DNA of 64,000 nt from an uncultured Bacteroides sp. (lineage in GTDB: Bacteria > Bacteroidota > Bacteroidia > Bacteroidales > Bacteroidaceae): NCBI GenBank assembly GCA_948847595.1, contig CAQOGY010000005.1:1-64000 (forward strand), read 5' to 3'. Below are positions 34,292-41,515 of this stretch, piece by piece. The translations under genes were made by a program, and so were the position numbers. Under the pieces are notes generated by a model. It did no database searches, was not told where the DNA came from, and saw only the letters and a list, made by a program, of their open reading frames with translations. The first letter of the stretch is position 1. Each line of letters opens with the position of its first letter.

Positions 34292-36127
34292 ATGAACGAC
34301 ATTGAATCACTACACCGCCTCACCGAGACAGTCGAAACGGCAGGAGCGGATATCGCCCCGACTTACATTGAGTACGTACAACTGGCATTTGCCATCGCCA
34401 CAGATTGCGGCGAAGCCGGGCGCGACTATTTTCACCGTCTCTGCCGCATGTCCGCCAAATATCAGCGTGAACAAGCCGACAGGGTATTCTCCAACGCACT
34501 CACCACGAAACATGGCGACATACATCTGGGCACAGTGTTCCACCTCGCCGAAACCGCAGGGGTAACCATCCGCAAAGACGAAGTTATGAACAGCCCGGCG
34601 GGTACAAAAGGTACAGCAGGTACACCCCGCAATTTTCCCACACACACGTGCGCGCGTAATAAGGTAAGAAATGACGAAACTTGCGGAAACGGAGAAGAAG
34701 AACTATTGCCGGGCAGTGAACCGCAGCATCCGCTACCTACCTTCCCCGAAGCTGACTGGCCGGAGTTTCTGCAACGTATCATAAGCTATGGAAACACTGC
34801 GGCCCAACATGACATCATGTTATTAGGAGCATTGACAGCCTTAGGTTCTTCCATGGAACGGTATGTGCGTTGTTCTTATGGCGGTAAATACCAGTATCCC
34901 TGTATGCAATGTTTCGTCATCGCTCCTTCCGCTTCCGGCAAAAGCATCCTTTCCTATATCCGGTTGCTCGTAGAACCTATCCACGACCAGATTCGTACAG
35001 AAGTGGCCGTACAGATGAAAGCATATAAGAGAGAGAAAGCGGCTTATGAAGCAATGGGCAAAGAGCGTGCTAAAGTGGAAGCTCCGCAAATGCCTGCCAA
35101 CAGGATGTTTCTCATTTCCGGTAATAATACCGGCACGGGTATCCTGCAAAATATCATGGATTCCGAAGGAACAGGACTTATCTGTGAAGCCGAAGCGGAT
35201 ACCCTTTCCACTGCCATAGGCTCGGATTACGGCCACTGGAGCGACACGCTCCGCAAAGCGTTCGACCACGACCGCTTGTCTTACAACCGCCGTACGGATC
35301 AGGAATACCGGGAAGTAAAAAAGAGCTTTCTTTCCGTCCTGATTTCCGGAACACCCTCACAAGTCAAAACTTTTATTCCGACGACAGAAGACGGTGCTTT
35401 CTCCCGTCAACTGTTCTACTACCTGCACGGCATCTGGAAATGGGTGAGCCAGTTTACAGAGGACAAGATAAATTTGGAAGAGGTATTTACCGCTATGGGA
35501 TTGGAATGGAAAGGGAAACTGGATATGATAAAAGCACATGGAATTCACACACTCCAGCTCACGGTTGGACAGAAAGAAGAATTCGACGCACTCTTCTCCC
35601 GCCTGTTCTCCCGTTCGAGCATAGCTAATGGCAGGGAGATGTACAGTTTCGTAGCCCGCCTGGCTGTCAATCTGTGTCGTATCATGGCGGAAGTAGCTGT
35701 ATTGCGTGCTCTCGAAAGTCCGCAGTCTTATCAGTTCAAGGTATCCCCTGCTTCCAGCTTTACTCCTGACAAGGAGATTCCTACTGACAACATCAATGAC
35801 GGCATTATTACCCGTTGGGACGTAACTATTACTCCCGAGGACTTTAAAGCTGTGCTTGCACTTGCTGAACCTCTCTACTGTCATGCCACGCATATCCTGT
35901 CTTTCCTTCCTGCCGTAGAAATCAGTCACCGTTCTAATGCCGACCGGGATTTCCTCTTCGAACAGTTGGGTGAAAAATTTACCCGCGCACAGTTGTTGGA
36001 ACAGGCAGCTGCCATGGGAATCAAAGAAAACACTGCCCTCACCTGGTTGAAACGATTGACAAAAAGCGGAGTGCTTATCAGCATAGATGGAAAAGGAACT
36101 TACTCGCGCGCACGTGTGCGTGTGTAA
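34292..36127 (+). CDS. PriCT-2 / DUF3987 helicase-like protein
   Basis: A 611-residue protein. Residues 1-90 match PriCT-2 (primase C-terminal 2), with YVQLAFAIATDCGEAGRDYFHRLC-type sequence. A low-complexity linker (90-150) contains GTKGTAGTPRN and THTCARN. From about 160 the DUF3987 domain follows, with a P-loop-like APSASGKS (Lys near 217) and an acidic LICEAEADTLS segment compatible with Walker B. The C-terminus ends in SRARVRV. DUF3987 proteins accompany primases in mobile elements and are probably ATPases. The DNA for the linker and for the C-terminus form a compound inverted repeat (see separate entry). Confidence 0.85.
   Translation: MNDIESLHRLTETVETAGADIAPTYIEYVQLAFAIATDCGEAGRDYFHRLCRMSAKYQREQADRVFSNALTTKHGDIHLGTVFHLAETAGVTIRKDEVMNSPAGTKGTAGTPRNFPTHTCARNKVRNDETCGNGEEELLPGSEPQHPLPTFPEADWPEFLQRIISYGNTAAQHDIMLLGALTALGSSMERYVRCSYGGKYQYPCMQCFVIAPSASGKSILSYIRLLVEPIHDQIRTEVAVQMKAYKREKAAYEAMGKERAKVEAPQMPANRMFLISGNNTGTGILQNIMDSEGTGLICEAEADTLSTAIGSDYGHWSDTLRKAFDHDRLSYNRRTDQEYREVKKSFLSVLISGTPSQVKTFIPTTEDGAFSRQLFYYLHGIWKWVSQFTEDKINLEEVFTAMGLEWKGKLDMIKAHGIHTLQLTVGQKEEFDALFSRLFSRSSIANGREMYSFVARLAVNLCRIMAEVAVLRALESPQSYQFKVSPASSFTPDKEIPTDNINDGIITRWDVTITPEDFKAVLALAEPLYCHATHILSFLPAVEISHRSNADRDFLFEQLGEKFTRAQLLEQAAAMGIKENTALTWLKRLTKSGVLISIDGKGTYSRARVRV
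34609..34656 (+). repeat. Left arm of compound inverted repeat around DUF3987
   Basis: 34609-34625 (17 bp, AGGTACAGCAGGTACAC) and 34643-34656 (14 bp, CACACGTGCGCGCG) each recur exactly, inverted, at the end of the gene. The segment also has three 9-bp GGTAC units (from 34602). 34639-34658 is a 20-bp run of strictly alternating pyrimidine and purine. Confidence 0.9.
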
Positions 36128-36159
36128 GGGAGCCCCGGAAAAGTGTACCTGCTGTACCT
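36105..36159 (-). repeat. Right arm of compound inverted repeat around DUF3987
   Basis: 36105-36118 is the reverse complement of 34643-34656, and 36143-36159 of 34609-34625. 36105-36126 is a 22-bp alternating pyrimidine-purine run that overlaps the last codons and stop of the DUF3987 gene. The two matching blocks are 24 bp apart here and 17 bp apart in the left arm. Confidence 0.9.
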
Positions 36160-36212
36160 GCCCGTTATTAACAACGCAGTAATTGGTCTGTATCAAAGCA
36201 GCGCTTTACGAG

Positions 36213-36255
36213 TGCTAAAGCTTAGCTTTACGTCCTCTAAAGCGCCGCTTTAGCA
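36213..36255. terminator. Nested hairpin between convergent DUF3987 and DUF4248 genes
   Basis: TGCTAAAGC (36213-36221) pairs with GCTTTAGCA (36247-36255), with GCTTTA/TAAAGC inside. An alternative fold is CTAAAGCG-C-CGCTTTAG (36237-36253). The segment is made of reused GCTTTA/CTAAAGC words. It probably ends transcription from both sides. Confidence 0.6.
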
Positions 36256-36274
36256 GTTGTAAAACGCCGCTCTC

Positions 36275-36493
36275 CTAAGGCTCGCCCAACGCATCCACAA
36301 TCACCCTCACCTCCAACGGTGTGAAAGAGCGATGTTCCGGTTGATAACCCAAATCATACAGGCGTTGTAAAAGTCCGGGACACCGTAGGATCCATTTCTT
36401 CATTTTCCGGTAAGCGGCAATATCGGTAAGTTCGGGAGAATAGAGTTGCGCCAGCTCCATGCGTCCATACGCACGTATTCTGAATTCTTTCAT
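36275..36493 (-). CDS. DUF4248 domain protein
   Basis: A 72-residue protein of the DUF4248 group that accompanies BT4734/DUF3987 genes in Bacteroides (association recalled). Sequence features: FRIRAYGRMELAQLYSPE at the N-terminus, then a helical basic middle with KMKKWILRCPGLLQRLYDLGY, then SFTPLEVRVIVDALGEP. The segment AQLYSPELTDIAAYRKMKKWI resembles an HTH (excisionase or replication-terminator type), but that is inference. It is divergent from the HU gene with a shared control region. A -33/-7 promoter lies at 36521-36551. Confidence 0.75.
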   Translation of the reverse strand: MKEFRIRAYGRMELAQLYSPELTDIAAYRKMKKWILRCPGLLQRLYDLGYQPEHRSFTPLEVRVIVDALGEP

Positions 36494-36520
36494 GATGGAT
36501 AAGTTTCTGATTTACTGTCA

Positions 36521-36551
36521 CAAAAGTAACAAAATATTTCCACATAACCAA
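36521..36551 (-). promoter_or_regulatory. Bacteroides promoter for the DUF4248 gene
   Basis: On the minus strand TTG (36551-36549), 20 bp, TACTTTTG (36528-36521), fitting TTTG-N20-TAnnTTTG closely. The -33 box overlaps the first copy of the ATAACC repeat array. Confidence 0.65.
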
Positions 36552-36625
36552 CGATTTCCCATTGAATAACCGACCCTAATTGCATATAACCGACAAGGTA
36601 TGAGCATAACGGTACACAACCGATT
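36544..36625 (+). repeat. Phased ATAACC(G)AC direct-repeat array, likely operator
   Basis: Copies start at 36544 (ATAACCAACG), 36566 (ATAACCGACC), 36586 (ATAACCGACA), 36606 (ATAACGGTAC) and 36616 (ACAACCGATT). Spacings are 22, 20, 20 and 10 bp, close to whole helical turns. The array lies exactly between the divergent DUF4248 and HU promoters. Confidence 0.6.
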
Positions 36626-36644
36626 TTCCGGTAGTCCGGGGTTG

Positions 36645-36652
36645 TATCTTTG
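36645..36652 (+). promoter_or_regulatory. Bacteroides -7 box for the HU-like gene
   Basis: TATCTTTG matches TAnnTTTG, 62 bp upstream of the ATG at 36714. The -33 position (about 36622) is T-rich and abuts the repeat array. Confidence 0.6.
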
Positions 36653-36713
36653 TATCGTCGAAAGGGGAAAGAATCCCGGAGACACCATGTATAACCCTTT
36701 AATTTATTGTTTT

Positions 36714-37211
36714 ATGATTCGTTACAAAATTTATCAGAACCAGCAGAAGAAAGGCTTGAATGCGGGAAAGTGGTTCGCCCGTGCGGTAAGCGATGAGACG
36801 TATGATTTGGGCAAGCTTGCCGAACATATGTCGAAGCACAATTCACCGTATTCCGGCGGTGTCATCAAGGGTGTGCTCACCGATATGGTGGACTGCATCA
36901 AGGAGTTGCTGCTCGACGGCAAATGTGTGAAAATTGACGACCTTGCCATTTTCGGTGTAGGTATCCGCAGCAAGGCTGCTGAAACGTTGGAAGAGTTCTC
37001 GCTGGAGAAGAATATCACCGGTATGAGACTCAAGGCACGTGCCACCGGCAATCTGTCAACGACCAACCTGAAGCTCGACAGCCAACTGAGACAGCAGGCG
37101 GAGTATCAGAAGCCTACCACTTCCGGTGGCGGCGGTTCCGGTTCGGATTCCGGCAATACGCCTGATCCGAACCCGGATGATGGTGGAGAGACTCCGGATC
37201 CGGCAGCTTAA
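36714..37211 (+). CDS. HU-like DNA-binding protein with acidic tail
   Basis: A 165-residue HU/IHF-related protein of the Bacteroides histone-like group. MIRYKIYQNQQKKGLNAGKWFARAV, here cut as MIRYKIYQNQQKK plus GKWFARAV, is the usual N-terminus, so I start at 36714 rather than 38 codons upstream in the same frame, which would run through the promoter. The HU-like core spans about 1-120 (ELLLDGKCVKIDDLAIFGVGI). The last 35 residues are Gly/Ser/Pro/Asp-rich and disordered. It probably bends or coats DNA. It is followed by smalltalk and an amidase on the same strand. Confidence 0.88.
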   Translation: MIRYKIYQNQQKKGLNAGKWFARAVSDETYDLGKLAEHMSKHNSPYSGGVIKGVLTDMVDCIKELLLDGKCVKIDDLAIFGVGIRSKAAETLEEFSLEKNITGMRLKARATGNLSTTNLKLDSQLRQQAEYQKPTTSGGGGSGSDSGNTPDPNPDDGGETPDPAA

Positions 37212-37247
37212 CCCTTGCCCCTATCTCCTGTCTCTCCTATTTTCTGT

Positions 37248-37272
37248 GAGCCCTTCTTTTTGCGAAGGGCTC
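37248..37272 (+). terminator. Terminator after the HU-like gene
   Basis: GAGCCCTTC (37248-37256) and GAAGGGCTC (37264-37272) form a perfect 9-bp stem with a T-rich loop. The following tail is only moderately T-rich, so some read-through into smalltalk is plausible. Confidence 0.65.
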
Positions 37273-37311
37273 GCTAATATCCAAATCTTTTAATCTTAAA
37301 AAAATCGACTT

Positions 37312-37419
37312 ATGAGCAATTCATCATCACGTCGCTCCGTATGGAGCCTGGTTCTCAAAATTATCATCACTGTAGCCACCGCCATCGGCGGTGTGTTCGG
37401 AGTGCAAAGCTGTATGTAG
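37312..37419 (+). CDS. Smalltalk protein (35-residue membrane peptide)
   Basis: A 35-residue peptide beginning MSNSSSRRSVWS, followed by a single hydrophobic helix (LVLKIIITVATAIGGVFGV) and ending QSCM. It matches the 'smalltalk' peptides annotated next to HU-like and amidase genes in Bacteroides (recalled from annotation practice). A positively charged N-terminus suggests an inner-membrane peptide with its N-terminus in the cytosol. The stop is 4 bp before the amidase ATG, so they are probably translated together. Its function is unknown; the arrangement resembles a holin ahead of an endolysin. Confidence 0.8.
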   Translation: MSNSSSRRSVWSLVLKIIITVATAIGGVFGVQSCM

Positions 37420-37423
37420 GCTA

Positions 37424-37837
37424 ATGAGGACTATTACGCTAATTATCATTCATTGCAGCGCTACGCCGGAGGGGAAATCCCTCTCGGCGGAAGCCTGCCG
37501 TTCAGACCATATCCACCATCGTGGATTTCGTGACATCGGTTATCATTTCTATATCACACGTGACGGAGAGATTTATCGGGGACGGTCGCTTGAAAAGGTT
37601 GGGGCACACTGCCGGAACCATAACGCACATTCGGTAGGTATTTGCTACGAAGGCGGGCTGGATGCGGAAGGAAAGCCGAAGGATACTCGTACCTTAGAGC
37701 AAAAGGGCTCGTTGCTTGCTTTGTTGAGGGAGTTGCGGAGACAGTTTCCGAAAGCGTTGATTGTGGGGCATCGTGATTTGAATCCGATGAAGGGATGCCC
37801 GTGCTTTGATGCGGTAAAAGAGTATTTGCAGGTATAA
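37424..37837 (+). CDS. N-acetylmuramoyl-L-alanine amidase (amidase_2)
   Basis: A 137-residue amidase of the T7-lysozyme/PGRP type that cuts the bond between MurNAc and L-Ala in peptidoglycan. Expected zinc ligands are the His in LIIIHCSAT, the His in LIVGHRDLNP and the Cys in KGCPCFD; GYHFYITRDGEIYRGR is the typical core. I start at ATG 37424 (MRTITLIIIHCSA). It lacks a signal peptide, so export would need help, as for phage endolysins. It follows smalltalk by 4 bp and ends at a strong bidirectional terminator. Confidence 0.92.
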   Translation: MRTITLIIIHCSATPEGKSLSAEACRSDHIHHRGFRDIGYHFYITRDGEIYRGRSLEKVGAHCRNHNAHSVGICYEGGLDAEGKPKDTRTLEQKGSLLALLRELRRQFPKALIVGHRDLNPMKGCPCFDAVKEYLQV

Positions 37838-37843
37838 ATTAAA

Positions 37844-37888
37844 AAGACGAATGGCTGACAGAAGAAATTATTGTCAGCCATTCGTCTT
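37844..37888. terminator. Strong bidirectional terminator between amidase and wbuC
   Basis: Arms 37844-37860 and 37872-37888 are perfectly complementary over 17 bp (AAGACGAATGGCTGACA and its complement) with an 11-nt loop. Poly-A and T-rich DNA flank it. It marks the border between the cassette and the capsule operon. Confidence 0.92.
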
Positions 37889-37912
37889 ATATTTTCTATA
37901 ATAACCCTGAAT

Positions 37913-38311
37913 TTATTCGTACTGCCAAATATCATCCATGGTAATGGGCACATAAGCACCATCTTTCATTTCTATGATAACAGAAGGTTCATGTACAATA
38001 AGAGTGTGCCACATTCCAACGGGGACTTGAACACCATAAACACCTTTCACGGGATTCAAATCATAACGACCGCATTCAACTCCTTTTTCGTTATAGAAAA
38101 GTTCGGTGACATGACCTCTAAGCAGAATTACGGTTTCACTAGTCGTTGTGTGACGATGAATGGGAACATGCGTTCCCGGTTGCAAGGCATTGAGCATACG
38201 TTGTGAAGTGTCTCCATCGCCATTACGCAAATCCAGATTGACACGACGTCTCTCATTGGTTTCAGCTTGAGACAGCAACTCATCAAGCAATTGGTCATTA
38301 ATTTCCATCAT
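37913..38311 (-). CDS. wbuC: WbuC-family cupin protein
   Basis: A 132-residue cupin. Metal-binding motifs are PIHRHTTTSETVILLRGHV and later GVYGVQVPVGMWHTL, with the N-terminal RRRVNLDLR segment of WbuC proteins. wbuC follows wbuB in E. coli O26-type fnl clusters; its biochemical role is not established. I choose the ATG at 38311 (an adjacent ATG at 38308 is equally possible), which overlaps the end of the upstream transferase gene. It is the last gene of the capsule operon. Confidence 0.85.
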   Translation of the reverse strand: MMEINDQLLDELLSQAETNERRRVNLDLRNGDGDTSQRMLNALQPGTHVPIHRHTTTSETVILLRGHVTELFYNEKGVECGRYDLNPVKGVYGVQVPVGMWHTLIVHEPSVIIEMKDGAYVPITMDDIWQYE

Positions 38312-39287
38312 TCCTTTCGTTAGCTTTAGCACGCAGATACTCTTCGTGCAAATGATAATACTTCTTTTTGAACAATATATAGGCTACACACAGCAATGCC
38401 AATACCACTACAAGATACAGATACTTGTTTACCGGCAGATAGATGGCCCCCAAAGAAATTACCAACTGCAAAGCCATGTAGATGGTAGACACTGTCACAT
38501 GCTTAATATGCAGCTCATTAGCCATCAGTTGATAAGCATGTTTGCGATGGGGTTGACCTATATTCTCGTGTAGCATGATGCGGTGACAGATAGTAAGCAC
38601 ACTGTCCACACCATATCCCATCAACAGCACTATAGCCCAATAGTTTCCGCTCTGTAAAATATAAGAGCCCAGGAAATAGAGCAGAATAAATGCAATGGAG
38701 ACACTACCCACATCACCGGCAAAGCATTTTGCCCTGGTGCGGAAGTTGAACAGGCAGAACACCAATACACTCAACAAAGTCACAATAATGAAATTATTAT
38801 CGGTGTATTCCTCCTGCATATTCAAGAGCAACAAGGGAATCAATACCGCCAATGAATAGCCACCGGTGATACCATTTATGCCGTCCATGAAGTTATACGC
38901 ATTGATAATACCTGTACATACTATAAGTGCAATGATAACCACCCACCAATACTCAGGCAGTAAAATGCCCCACTGATAGAACATGAGCGTCATAGCGGCG
39001 AAATGTACAATCAGTCGAAATTTATTGGGTACCGAATGAATATCATCGGCAAAACTGATGCCACCCAACATGGTGATCCCCAACAGGAACCACGGACATG
39101 TGAAACCATAAAAGGCGGCATAAAGCCAGGCTCCAAACAAGAAAATAATACCACCGCCACGCAACACTATAGAACTGTGCGATGAACGCAAATTGGGTTT
39201 ATCTATAATGTTACACTTATCAGCAATCTTGAAATATACTAATTCAAGAACAAGCAATAATACTGCTATCAACAGATATACGACCAT
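38298..39287 (-). CDS. WecA/WbpL-type undecaprenyl-phosphate sugar-1-phosphate transferase
   Basis: A 329-residue membrane protein with about 10-11 helices, of the MraY/WecA family. It starts glycan assembly by moving a HexNAc-1-phosphate from UDP-sugar to undecaprenyl phosphate on the cytosolic face. Motifs: SFADDIHSVPNKFR (the Asp pair for Mg2+) and YNFMDGINGITGG; CHRIMLHENIGQPHRKHAYQ is the HxH-type cytosolic loop. Next to a WbpV-like reductase and Fnl enzymes, its substrate is probably UDP-QuiNAc or UDP-FucNAc (inference). It starts 2 bp after the epimerase gene ends. Confidence 0.9.
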   Translation of the reverse strand: MVVYLLIAVLLLVLELVYFKIADKCNIIDKPNLRSSHSSIVLRGGGIIFLFGAWLYAAFYGFTCPWFLLGITMLGGISFADDIHSVPNKFRLIVHFAAMTLMFYQWGILLPEYWWVVIIALIVCTGIINAYNFMDGINGITGGYSLAVLIPLLLLNMQEEYTDNNFIIVTLLSVLVFCLFNFRTRAKCFAGDVGSVSIAFILLYFLGSYILQSGNYWAIVLLMGYGVDSVLTICHRIMLHENIGQPHRKHAYQLMANELHIKHVTVSTIYMALQLVISLGAIYLPVNKYLYLVVVLALLCVAYILFKKKYYHLHEEYLRAKANERNDGN

Positions 39288-39289
39288 AC

Positions 39290-40228
39290 TTATTTTGTAT
39301 TTGCAAATGATTTAATGGTTTGCGCAAGCCCTTCCTCGGCACGTATGGGCATTTTATCTATCCCCAACGCCTTTTTTATTTTGGCATTGCTCACCACATA
39401 GTTTTCGGTAAGTTTCGTCAAACGCTCCGAGTTCAGCGGCAGGTGCAAAACGTCTCCCACTTTTGCCATGCCGTTCATCAATCCCTTGGGCAGATGCCAG
39501 ATGCGTGCCCTCTTGCCCAGCGCATTGCAAATGACTGCAATAAGCTCGTTCGTAGACAAAGACTCATCATCTCCCATATTGTAGATACCCGAAGCGACAT
39601 CTTTGGTAAGCAAACCCTCGATGGCAAAGCAAAGATTGCCAATGGAAGTAAAACAGCGCCGGTTCTCAAATGCCCCCAACGACCAGGGTATCCCTTTTTT
39701 CACCACACCATAAAGCAGATTGAGATTTCCTTTGTTACCGGGACCGTGTATCATGCAGGGACGCAGGATATACACTTGCTTACCGGTTGCAGGATGAGAC
39801 AAGATATACTCTTCAGCCTTAATCTTGGACTCACCGTAAGGCCCCACAGGATTAGGAACAATATCCTCAGTCAGAATGTCGCCCGGAACAAAATCGGCAG
39901 CAGCCTTTACAGACGAGAAGAAGATAAACTTTCCGGCCGATGACTGAAGGAACCAGTCATAGATTTTCTGTGTCAATCCAGTATTAATCTTGAAATAAAT
40001 CTCCGGCCCCGATGTTTTCTTCAAATCGTGTGCTTTGCCGGCAAGATGGATAACAGCATCTATTTGTGGAATCTTATTCTCATCAAGGTCATTCCAGGAA
40101 AAGGTCTTGACTACACCCTCTTTTTCCGGAGCAACAATATCAAGGCCATAAATCTCATGATTCCGTCCCATGGCTTTTACAATATTACTTCCGACAAAGC
40201 CGTGGATTCCGGTTATAAGTATCTTCAT
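39290..40228 (-). CDS. NAD-dependent epimerase/4-reductase (WbpV-like)
   Basis: A 312-residue short-chain dehydrogenase-fold sugar-nucleotide enzyme. GIHGFVGSNIV is the NAD loop, VIHLAGKAHD, FFSSVKA and PYGESKIKAEE (YxxxK) the active site. It resembles WbpV/WreQ-type enzymes that reduce UDP-4-keto-6-deoxy-HexNAc to UDP-D-QuiNAc or UDP-D-FucNAc; the FnlA product could feed it. Its pairing with the WecA/WbpL-type transferase supports making the first sugar of the repeat unit. Overlaps wbuB by 4 bp. Confidence 0.85.
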   Translation of the reverse strand: MKILITGIHGFVGSNIVKAMGRNHEIYGLDIVAPEKEGVVKTFSWNDLDENKIPQIDAVIHLAGKAHDLKKTSGPEIYFKINTGLTQKIYDWFLQSSAGKFIFFSSVKAAADFVPGDILTEDIVPNPVGPYGESKIKAEEYILSHPATGKQVYILRPCMIHGPGNKGNLNLLYGVVKKGIPWSLGAFENRRCFTSIGNLCFAIEGLLTKDVASGIYNMGDDESLSTNELIAVICNALGKRARIWHLPKGLMNGMAKVGDVLHLPLNSERLTKLTENYVVSNAKIKKALGIDKMPIRAEEGLAQTIKSFANTK

Positions 40229-41454
40229 ATTATTTTATTTACCAAATCAACATATTGTTTTGTTACCTTTTCTTTTGTGTAATAGCGCTGTATCACATTA
40301 TATCCGTTACGCCCCATTTTCTGAAGCTCTTCACGCGACACCGATGCCAGCCATTGCGCCATCTCATCTACCTTCTTATCAAAATCCTTCTCAGTTATGA
40401 GTTTTGCACAGTTATGATCCTTAGTGAAATTTACGATAGGTGTTTTGTCGCCGGAACATATAAGCAACGGTCTCTCACACGCCATAATGGTATAAACCTT
40501 AGACGGGAATCCCATCATCTCCATCTCGGGTGCCATAAAGATGAACTGCACGTCACTGTATGCCAATATACTTGGCATCAGATGGCGAGGTTGATAATCG
40601 AGTACATGTAACTTGTCCAATCCCTTCTCTATTTTCTGCTCTTCCAAATATGATCGCTGCACCCCCATACCTATCACAAAGTACTCCACATTCAAATCCT
40701 TTGTTTTTTCGACTAATGCCACTAGCGGACGCCAGTCTTGCGCATGTCCTATATTCCCGGCATAAAGCAACCTCAAAGAATCGGTTTTAGGAAAGATTTT
40801 CTCATCAAGAGGTTCTACATTAGTCGGGTTATAGAGGTCAGTATCTACGAAGTTGGGAATGATGTGCAACTTGCCCGGATCTTCAAAACGACCCACAATC
40901 GTATTATAGAAAACATCGTCAATGGTAGTGATCGCAGCAGACTTGTTGTAAATGCAACGTTCGACTTTCTTTAAACAAGCAATTATCGGTCCTGTTTTCT
41001 TTTTTAGGATATCGGGATAAATTTCCTGTACATTATATATAACTTTGCAGCCTTTTAGTTTACCGAGGATGAGATTGAGCATTCCTATGCTGAGAGGTGG
41101 CGAGGGCGACACTATTACACTAACATTGCGTATGCACAAACCAAGGATAAACGAAATGATATGCCAATAAACAAAACCAAGAATGCGTAATGCAGTGCTC
41201 TTGAACTTCTTCTGTGGCACATGTATCACTTTTATGCCATGAAAATTACTTTCCTTATAAATTCCGTGAATTTTCCATTTTAGCGGTTGCTTTGCCAATT
41301 GTTCCTTTACTACATTAAAGTGCGGCGTTGTGGAAAGTACTACCACTTCGTAACCTTCCTTTTGAAATCTAAGCGCGATATCGTTATAGAGATATGCAGT
41401 GGAAACGCCATCGGGGCTGAAGATAAGACTGTGAATTAAGACTTTCTTGCTCAT
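40225..41454 (-). CDS. wbuB: Glycosyltransferase WbuB-like (GT4)
   Basis: A 409-residue GT-B fold transferase. KVLIHSLIFSPDGVSTAYLYND at the N-terminus (acceptor side) and LRLLYAGNIGHAQDWRPLVAL with GFPSKVYTIMACERPLL (donor side) match WbuB/WcaI-like family 4 enzymes. In O26-type clusters WbuB lies directly after fnlC and is the proposed L-FucNAc transferase; the same set of genes here supports that assignment (inference). It acts at the inner membrane on the lipid-linked intermediate. Confidence 0.82.
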   Translation of the reverse strand: MSKKVLIHSLIFSPDGVSTAYLYNDIALRFQKEGYEVVVLSTTPHFNVVKEQLAKQPLKWKIHGIYKESNFHGIKVIHVPQKKFKSTALRILGFVYWHIISFILGLCIRNVSVIVSPSPPLSIGMLNLILGKLKGCKVIYNVQEIYPDILKKKTGPIIACLKKVERCIYNKSAAITTIDDVFYNTIVGRFEDPGKLHIIPNFVDTDLYNPTNVEPLDEKIFPKTDSLRLLYAGNIGHAQDWRPLVALVEKTKDLNVEYFVIGMGVQRSYLEEQKIEKGLDKLHVLDYQPRHLMPSILAYSDVQFIFMAPEMEMMGFPSKVYTIMACERPLLICSGDKTPIVNFTKDHNCAKLITEKDFDKKVDEMAQWLASVSREELQKMGRNGYNVIQRYYTKEKVTKQYVDLVNKII

Positions 41455-41515
41455 TTATACAATTTTCTTTTTCAACTATTTCAGACAAGAATCATTATCA
41501 ATAAATCAAAGGGAG

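Noticed and set aside
36600..36713. Upstream extension of the HU-like gene by 38 codons
   Set aside because: It would be translated from DNA containing the -7 box and repeat array, and the family N-terminus begins at 36714.
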